A stretch of DNA of 10,134 nucleotides. Origin: Anaerolineaceae bacterium. Lineage in GTDB: Bacteria; Chloroflexota; Anaerolineae; Anaerolineales; Anaerolineaceae. Positions 6,607 to 10,134 of this stretch are shown here, one piece after another. A program made the translations under genes and the position numbers. Where the stretch lies: positions 1 to 10,134 of the forward strand of contig DMDF01000074.1 of the NCBI GenBank assembly GCA_003446605.1, read 5' to 3'. Position 1 is the stretch's first letter; each line of letters opens with the position of its first letter. The notes beneath the pieces were generated by a model. The model saw only the letters and a list, made by a program, of their open reading frames with translations, made no database searches and was not told the DNA's origin.

Positions 6607-7483
6607 ATTTCAACTTCTCGCTGAACCGCCCGGGTAGGATATTAAACTGCTGGGGGAGAGAATCCAGCGAACAGGTGCGATCTGCTGCCAGATAATCGAT
6701 CCAGTAGGTAGACATCAGGGCTGCTTTGGGTGATTCCCCAAACCACAGATTGCGTGCGCGCAGCGCTGCGGGCGCGACGGGAACCAGCTGGCGTTTCACC
6801 CCGATGCGCTCCATAAGCATACTGAGAACCTGGCGGAAGGTGAAATACTCCCCCCCTCCCAGCTGCAGTGTCTTTCCGGCGTATTCCTCTTCACGATAAG
6901 CCAGATATAAACAATTCACCAAATCATTGATCCATAACGGCTGCATGAGAATATCATCACTGCCCGGAATGGCATACAGTAATTTATTTGCTTGCAATCC
7001 ACGTGTAAAGTAAGAGATAAAGCCATCCCCCTGCCCAAACAGCACCGAAGTGCGCAGGATGGTGGCTGCCGCCGGGCTGCTCTGGATCATTTTCTCAGCT
7101 ATCGCTTTTGCTCGAAAGGTGGGGAACCCGGAAGTTCTATCGGCGCCGATATGGCTCAGAAAAAGAATGCGCTCCACTCCTACCTGTTGGGCTGATTCTA
7201 GCAATACCTCCAACCCCCGGATGTCGGTTTTCTCCAGGTTAACATTCTGCCCTTCCTTTTCCGAACTTGCCAGATGGAAGATACAACTGACATCCTTCAA
7301 CGCCGCACGGATACCGCGTTCATCGCTCAAACTGCTGACAGCCACTTCCACCGGGATGTTGCGCGGAAGGCGTGGTGAATAACGTGAAGGTCGCAGAAGG
7401 GCGCGCACCGGCAGACCCTGTTGTGAAAGGTAGGCGATCAGCGCACTGCCCACAAAACCAGAAGCACCTGTTACCAGAATCAT
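6578..7483 (-). CDS. Atypical SDR / NAD(P)H-binding NDUFA9-like epimerase-family protein
   Basis: The 301-residue protein begins almost directly with the dinucleotide-binding motif TGASGFVG (5-12). It continues with the SDR features R-A-L-L-R-P (27-32), which contacts the cofactor phosphate or ribose, FHLAS (69-73), LFLSHIGAD (107-115) and ILRTSVLFGQGD (142-153). In the usual Tyr-X3-Lys the lysine is kept (K126 in FRAK) but the tyrosine position is T122. It therefore fits the atypical SDRs (complex I NDUFA9-like, NmrA-like), which may bind NAD(P) for a regulatory or structural role. The start at 7483 gives the earliest motif-containing frame and has no Shine-Dalgarno; an extended -10 box just 7 bases upstream suggests a leaderless mRNA. 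Its 3' end overlaps the convergent GH13 gene by 29 bases. The substrate is unknown. Confidence 0.83.
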   Translation of the reverse strand: MILVTGASGFVGSALIAYLSQQGLPVRALLRPSRYSPRLPRNIPVEVAVSSLSDERGIRAALKDVSCIFHLASSEKEGQNVNLEKTDIRGLEVLLESAQQVGVERILFLSHIGADRTSGFPTFRAKAIAEKMIQSSPAAATILRTSVLFGQGDGFISYFTRGLQANKLLYAIPGSDDILMQPLWINDLVNCLYLAYREEEYAGKTLQLGGGEYFTFRQVLSMLMERIGVKRQLVPVAPAALRARNLWFGESPKAALMSTYWIDYLAADRTCSLDSLPQQFNILPGRFSEKLKFILPARPSR

Positions 7484-7490
7484 GAAAATG

Positions 7491-7499
7491 ATTATAGCA
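7491..7499 (-). promoter_or_regulatory. Extended -10 promoter TGCTATAAT, predicted leaderless transcript
   Basis: Read on the minus strand, positions 7499 to 7491 give TGC followed by the perfect hexamer TATAAT, an extended -10 (TG-N-TATAAT) that can work with a poor -35. Only 7 bases separate the hexamer from the SDR ATG at 7483. Transcription, which usually starts 6-8 bases past the -10, would therefore begin at or next to the start codon. No Shine-Dalgarno can fit in that space, which agrees with a leaderless message. Confidence 0.6.
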
Positions 7500-7509
7500 G
7501 AGTCATAAA

Positions 7510-7533
7510 AGCAGGGTTGGCATAAACCTTGCT
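7510..7533. promoter_or_regulatory. Inverted repeat with 9-bp arms, candidate operator
   Basis: The left arm AGCAGGGTT (7510-7518) and right arm AACCTTGCT (7525-7533) are complementary at 8 of 9 positions, and the ninth is a G-T wobble; the loop is 6 bases. The repeat covers the place where the -35 of the minus-strand SDR promoter should lie (about 7514-7519). It also sits 24 bases upstream of the plus-strand ATG at 7557. This position favours an operator controlling both directions over a terminator, since no T-tract follows. Confidence 0.5.
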
Positions 7534-7556
7534 ACATAACGGTTAGGAAGTAAACT

Positions 7557-8849
7557 ATGGAACACAAGTCATCCAAAACCCTTCAAATTCAAGCACGGCA
7601 CGGCTTTCACATCCTACCGCAGCATCTCCAGAACGATACGTCCTATCTGGAGAATTTCATCACCTTTGCAAAAAATAGCGCAACCCAATATGCAATGGTG
7701 GAGGTGCTCACCTGCCAATCACTGCCCGTTAATAGTATCAACACATTGACAGAACACGGCATCACGGTGGATGTTTTTCTAAAGACCAGCCTGCAGACGG
7801 ATTTTGATCTGCTGGCATATCAAGACTTAATCAATAATCTTGCCAATCTGCATGTGAAACGCCTTATCCTTTTCGATCGCCCCAACCGGCAGGATTTCTG
7901 GGATCCCCAAACCTGGGTAAAACCGGATTTGCTGGAGATATTCCTTGAGAAATTCAGTTTGCTGGCTGAGAAATGTTTGGAAAAGAACATTCAGCCGGTC
8001 TTCCCACCCCTGCAGCCAGCCGGTGATTTTTGGGATACCGTATTCCTGCGTTTGGCACTGCAAACACTACAAGAAAAAGGCAAAACTGCATTGTTGGAAT
8101 CCCTCACCCTGAGCGCATACGCATGGACAAATAACCATCCCCTTCAATGGGGCGCCGGTGGACCGGAACGCTGGCCTGCCAGCACGCCCTATTACACGCC
8201 CCAGGATGGCGAGAACCAGCAAGGTTTTCGTATCTTTGATTGGTATCAGGCAAATGTAAAAGCAGTACTGAACCATTCCCTGCCCATCCTGCTACTACAA
8301 GCCGGGCGATCAGCGGAATATGGCACATCCCCTGAAATCCAACAACTCAGCATTGTGCAGGATATCCTTGAGGTGCTCTACCCAAACTTGTACGCGGGAG
8401 GCGATGACCAGTTGCTAAAGGAACCTATTCCACCTGAGGTGGCTACCTGTAACTTTCTGGTGGAACTGGATTGGCAAAGTCTGCAAGGGATCTTTGCAAA
8501 AATACAAGACGCGCAGGCAGCGCAAAAAGAAACCATATTATCACCGGAACAGAAGAAAACCCTTCCCGATCCGTTCGTGCACTACTTGCTGCTGCCGGAT
8601 GAAAGCTGGCAAAGTGATCCGCGCAAGGCAGCAGCCCTGCAGCCTTTCCTGAACAAATTTCACCCGCATACGGGTGTCTCTGTAAATGAAGCGTTGGATG
8701 CCAGCGAGGTCACCTTGCTGGTCACTAATAACGATGATATGCAAGAAAAATTAAATATACTGGCACAAAATGAAAGCATCCTGGTACGCAGGATGCGCGT
8801 GGAACCCAGCATGCTTGTGGAGGATGGATATGATCATCAACAGCAATAA
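7557..8849 (+). CDS. Conserved-looking protein of unknown function, possible TIM-barrel plus C-terminal alpha/beta domain
   Basis: I do not recognise a named family for this 430-residue protein. It has no signal peptide or membrane segment. The N-terminal 1-310 alternates hydrophobic strands and helices in the manner of a TIM barrel: AMVEVL (46-51), VDVFL (71-75), KRLILFDRPN (101-110), QPVFPPLQP (146-154), LTLSAYAW (183-190), LPILLLQAGR (242-251), NFLVELDW (299-306). It has a glycan-hydrolase-like aromatic patch NNHPLQWGAGGPERWP (192-207). After a charged linker (313-337) a smaller domain (340-425) contains VHYLLLP, a P-H-T-G-V-S-V-N-E-A segment (369-379) and VTLLV (385-389). I recall similar barrel-plus-small-domain proteins in Anaerolineae, but cannot verify this. 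AGGAAG 6 bases upstream supports ATG 7557. The 3' end overlaps ftsZ by 20 bases, so the two are probably co-translated. Confidence 0.7.
   Translation: MEHKSSKTLQIQARHGFHILPQHLQNDTSYLENFITFAKNSATQYAMVEVLTCQSLPVNSINTLTEHGITVDVFLKTSLQTDFDLLAYQDLINNLANLHVKRLILFDRPNRQDFWDPQTWVKPDLLEIFLEKFSLLAEKCLEKNIQPVFPPLQPAGDFWDTVFLRLALQTLQEKGKTALLESLTLSAYAWTNNHPLQWGAGGPERWPASTPYYTPQDGENQQGFRIFDWYQANVKAVLNHSLPILLLQAGRSAEYGTSPEIQQLSIVQDILEVLYPNLYAGGDDQLLKEPIPPEVATCNFLVELDWQSLQGIFAKIQDAQAAQKETILSPEQKKTLPDPFVHYLLLPDESWQSDPRKAAALQPFLNKFHPHTGVSVNEALDASEVTLLVTNNDDMQEKLNILAQNESILVRRMRVEPSMLVEDGYDHQQQ
8819..8823 (+). promoter_or_regulatory. Ribosome binding site GGAGG that decides the FtsZ start
   Basis: GGAGG ends directly before ATG 8824, which is too close for initiation there, but stands 6 bases before the in-frame ATG 8830. 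The longer frame from ATG 8770 has no such site and would add a tryptophan- and cysteine-rich stretch lying wholly inside the upstream gene. Initiation at 8830 is therefore preferred. Confidence 0.8.
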
Positions 8850-10035
8850 CCCGGGGGAGTTCACAGAAGATCTGCCTGTGATCAAAGTGATGGGATTGGG
8901 AGGAGCAGGCTGCAATACTATCAATCGCATGCTCGCTTTAGGTTTGGATCATGTGGATTACATCGCTGCCAATACCGACCATCAGGTACTTCAAACCAGC
9001 AAGGCACAGCACACCATTCTGCTGGGACCGGACCTGACCAAAGGCTTGGGAGCAGGCGGTAACCCACAAATCGGCAAACTGGCTGCGGAAGAGAGCTTCC
9101 GCGAGATCGCCCAGGCGCTGGAAGGTGCGGATATGGTCTTCCTGACCGCCGGAATGGGTGGGGGAACTGGCACCGGAGCCATCTCCATCGCGGCGCGTAT
9201 CGCAAAATCCATGAATATGCTGGTGATCGCCTTCGTAACCACCCCCTTCAGTTTTGAGTTTGGCAAACGGAAAAGCAACGCCGATGAGGGCATCGCCCAG
9301 TTGCGCCCCTACACCGATACCCTAGTCACCATCCCCAACGATAAACTGCTACAGGTCGCACCGCGCGATCTTCCACTGGATATGGCATTTCGCCTTTCGG
9401 ATGACGCGTTGCGCATGGGCATCCAGAGCATCTCGGAGCTGGTCTCCAAACCCGGTTTGATCAATATTGACACTGCTCATGTTCTTCGTATGATGGAAAT
9501 GGGCGGAGGCACTTACCTGGCGATAGGAAGCGGAAGTGGAGAAAACCGCACCATGCAGGCGCTCAATAAAGCTCTCAACCACCCCATGCTTGAAAGTGTG
9601 GCGTTGGAACAGGCACGTGGGGTCATCGTCAACTTTCACAGTAGCAACGAGCTGGCAGTAGATGAGCTTTCGGATGCGCTCAACCTGATCAAACGCAGCG
9701 CCGCCGATGATTGCGAAATCATCACCGGCATCATGCTGGATGAAGCGATGGGAGAGGAAAGTGAGATCACCCTCATCGTGACCGGCATCGGCAGCACCGC
9801 CATCAGCGACCCGGGAATGGCTTACCTGCACCAGTTTGGACAGCCAGAGGTGGAGAGCGTCGCTCCCCTACCATCACAGAAAACCGTGGTCAAGCTCAAC
9901 CGAACATCCCTGGAGCACAACAGCGACTACCTGGAGGTGCCCGCCTTCTTGCGCAACCGCCAGATTCCGCTAGAATTAATACAGGAAAACTATGGACAGA
10001 CAAATCTACAATCAGATCTGCAGCCAGATCTATAA
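8830..10035 (+). CDS. ftsZ: Divergent FtsZ, tubulin-like GTPase with altered T7 loop
   Basis: FtsZ polymerises with GTP into the division ring at mid-cell. The 401-residue product has the nucleotide-binding core: GLGGAGCN (22-29), NTD (48-50), T3-like loop KGLGAGGNP (71-79) and tubulin signature GMGGGTGTGA (108-117). The switch-proximal region PFSFEFGKR replaces the usual PFxFEGxxR, so a glycine is Phe. The T7 synergy loop reads N212-I-D214-T-A-H217, where FtsZ proteins have N-x-D-x-x-D; the second catalytic Asp, which completes the GTPase site of the neighbouring subunit, is His (codon CAT at 9478-9480). A short linker of about 40 residues leads to SDYLEVPAFLRNR (365-377), matching the C-terminal peptide that binds FtsA or ZipA, followed by a 24-residue tail. 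No dcw-cluster genes flank it. It may be a second FtsZ paralogue. It overlaps the genes on both sides. Confidence 0.93.
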   Translation: MIINSNNPGEFTEDLPVIKVMGLGGAGCNTINRMLALGLDHVDYIAANTDHQVLQTSKAQHTILLGPDLTKGLGAGGNPQIGKLAAEESFREIAQALEGADMVFLTAGMGGGTGTGAISIAARIAKSMNMLVIAFVTTPFSFEFGKRKSNADEGIAQLRPYTDTLVTIPNDKLLQVAPRDLPLDMAFRLSDDALRMGIQSISELVSKPGLINIDTAHVLRMMEMGGGTYLAIGSGSGENRTMQALNKALNHPMLESVALEQARGVIVNFHSSNELAVDELSDALNLIKRSAADDCEIITGIMLDEAMGEESEITLIVTGIGSTAISDPGMAYLHQFGQPEVESVAPLPSQKTVVKLNRTSLEHNSDYLEVPAFLRNRQIPLELIQENYGQTNLQSDLQPDL

Positions 10036-10134
10036 AAAATATCCGGCTTTGAAGAACAGCAAACCCGAACTTAAAACCCAACCCAACGGGGATTATCTGC
10101 TCATCTTCGGCGCCAAGCAAAAGACCGCCAACGG
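9992..10134 (+). CDS. Unknown small protein, N-terminal 47 residues (runs off the window)
   Basis: An ATG at 9992 with AGGA at 9983-9986, 5 bases upstream, opens a frame that stays open to the right edge. It is in a different frame from ftsZ and overlaps its last 44 bases. The visible part is basic and polar, with Tyr/Ile-rich starts (DRQIYNQICSQIYKKYP, 2-18), a KPELKTQPNGDYLLIFGA segment (24-41) suggesting a beta strand, and then KQKTANG. I do not recognise the family. The good Shine-Dalgarno and overlap of the type seen between the other genes of this unit support a real third gene in the FtsZ operon. A partner or modulator of FtsZ is possible but not shown. Confidence 0.65.
   Translation, partial: MDRQIYNQICSQIYKKYPALKNSKPELKTQPNGDYLLIFGAKQKTAN

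Larger units (their letters stand above)
7484..7556. promoter_or_regulatory. Compact divergent promoter region before the FtsZ operon
   Basis: This 73-base gap serves the minus-strand SDR and the plus-strand operon containing FtsZ. It contains an extended -10 box for the SDR (7491-7499, minus strand), a 9-bp-arm inverted repeat (7510-7533), and the Shine-Dalgarno AGGAAG at 7545-7550, 6 bases before the ATG at 7557. No convincing -10 for the plus strand is seen; TTGGCA at 7517-7522 resembles a -35 but has no properly spaced partner. Confidence 0.45.

Noticed and set aside
8770..8829. FtsZ start at ATG 8770 or 8824
   Set aside because: No ribosome binding site fits 8770, and GGAGG touches ATG 8824 directly; ATG 8830 has GGAGG at the right 6-base distance and matches FtsZ N-terminal lengths.
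9349..9831. 160-residue minus-strand open frame inside ftsZ
   Set aside because: Antisense to the conserved FtsZ core; its His- and Val-rich sequence shows no known family.
1..10134. Mobile element, CRISPR array, toxin-antitoxin or phage defence island
   Set aside because: No transposase, integrase, direct-repeat array, small toxin/antitoxin pair or nuclease/helicase gene is seen; the genes look like ordinary chromosomal metabolism and cell division.

Overview
The window is a gene-dense bacterial chromosome segment of roughly 50% G+C (estimated by eye), with nine protein genes and no intergenic gap longer than about 108 bases. I see no tRNA, rRNA, insertion sequence, CRISPR array or phage gene. 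Gene content suggests an anaerobic, environmental bacterium, most plausibly Chloroflexota (Anaerolineae-like): an archaeal-type thiolase, a large cytoplasmic GH13 protein, and an FtsZ lying outside any visible dcw cluster. This assignment is inferred from the style of the genes, not from a marker.

Left part (1-2093). A class-III aminotransferase fragment (minus strand, C-terminus off the window) diverges from a short-chain dehydrogenase/reductase whose Tyr-X6-Lys spacing and overall sequence match FabL-type enoyl-ACP reductase. That gene runs directly into a convergent KynB-like cyclase; the two stop codons form one TGATCA hexamer.

Middle part (2094-6606). A plus-strand unit starts at a promoter with a perfect TATAAT box. 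It holds an archaeal/SCP2-type thiolase, an uncharacterised winged-helix protein possibly related to AlkZ/YcaQ and translationally coupled by an 8-base overlap, and, 20 bases later, a 794-residue GH13 alpha-amylase-family protein with an extra helical N-terminal half-domain. A convergent NAD(P)-binding atypical SDR (minus strand) overlaps the GH13 3' end by 29 bases.

Right part (7484-10134). From a compact divergent region holding a 9-bp-arm inverted repeat and an extended -10 box, a tightly overlapping plus-strand operon begins. It holds a 430-residue protein of unknown function (possible TIM barrel plus a C-terminal alpha/beta domain), a divergent FtsZ, and a small unknown protein that runs off the window. 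The FtsZ keeps the tubulin signature GGGTGTG and an FtsA/ZipA-type C-terminal peptide. However, the T7 synergy loop reads N-I-D-T-A-H where N-x-D-x-x-D is expected, so a catalytic Asp is His.

The most promising material is this FtsZ operon: an apparently GTPase-altered FtsZ co-translated with two unknown proteins. Secondary interests are the FabL-like reductase, the GH13 protein with unusual N-terminal and region IV features, and the palindromes in the divergent promoters.
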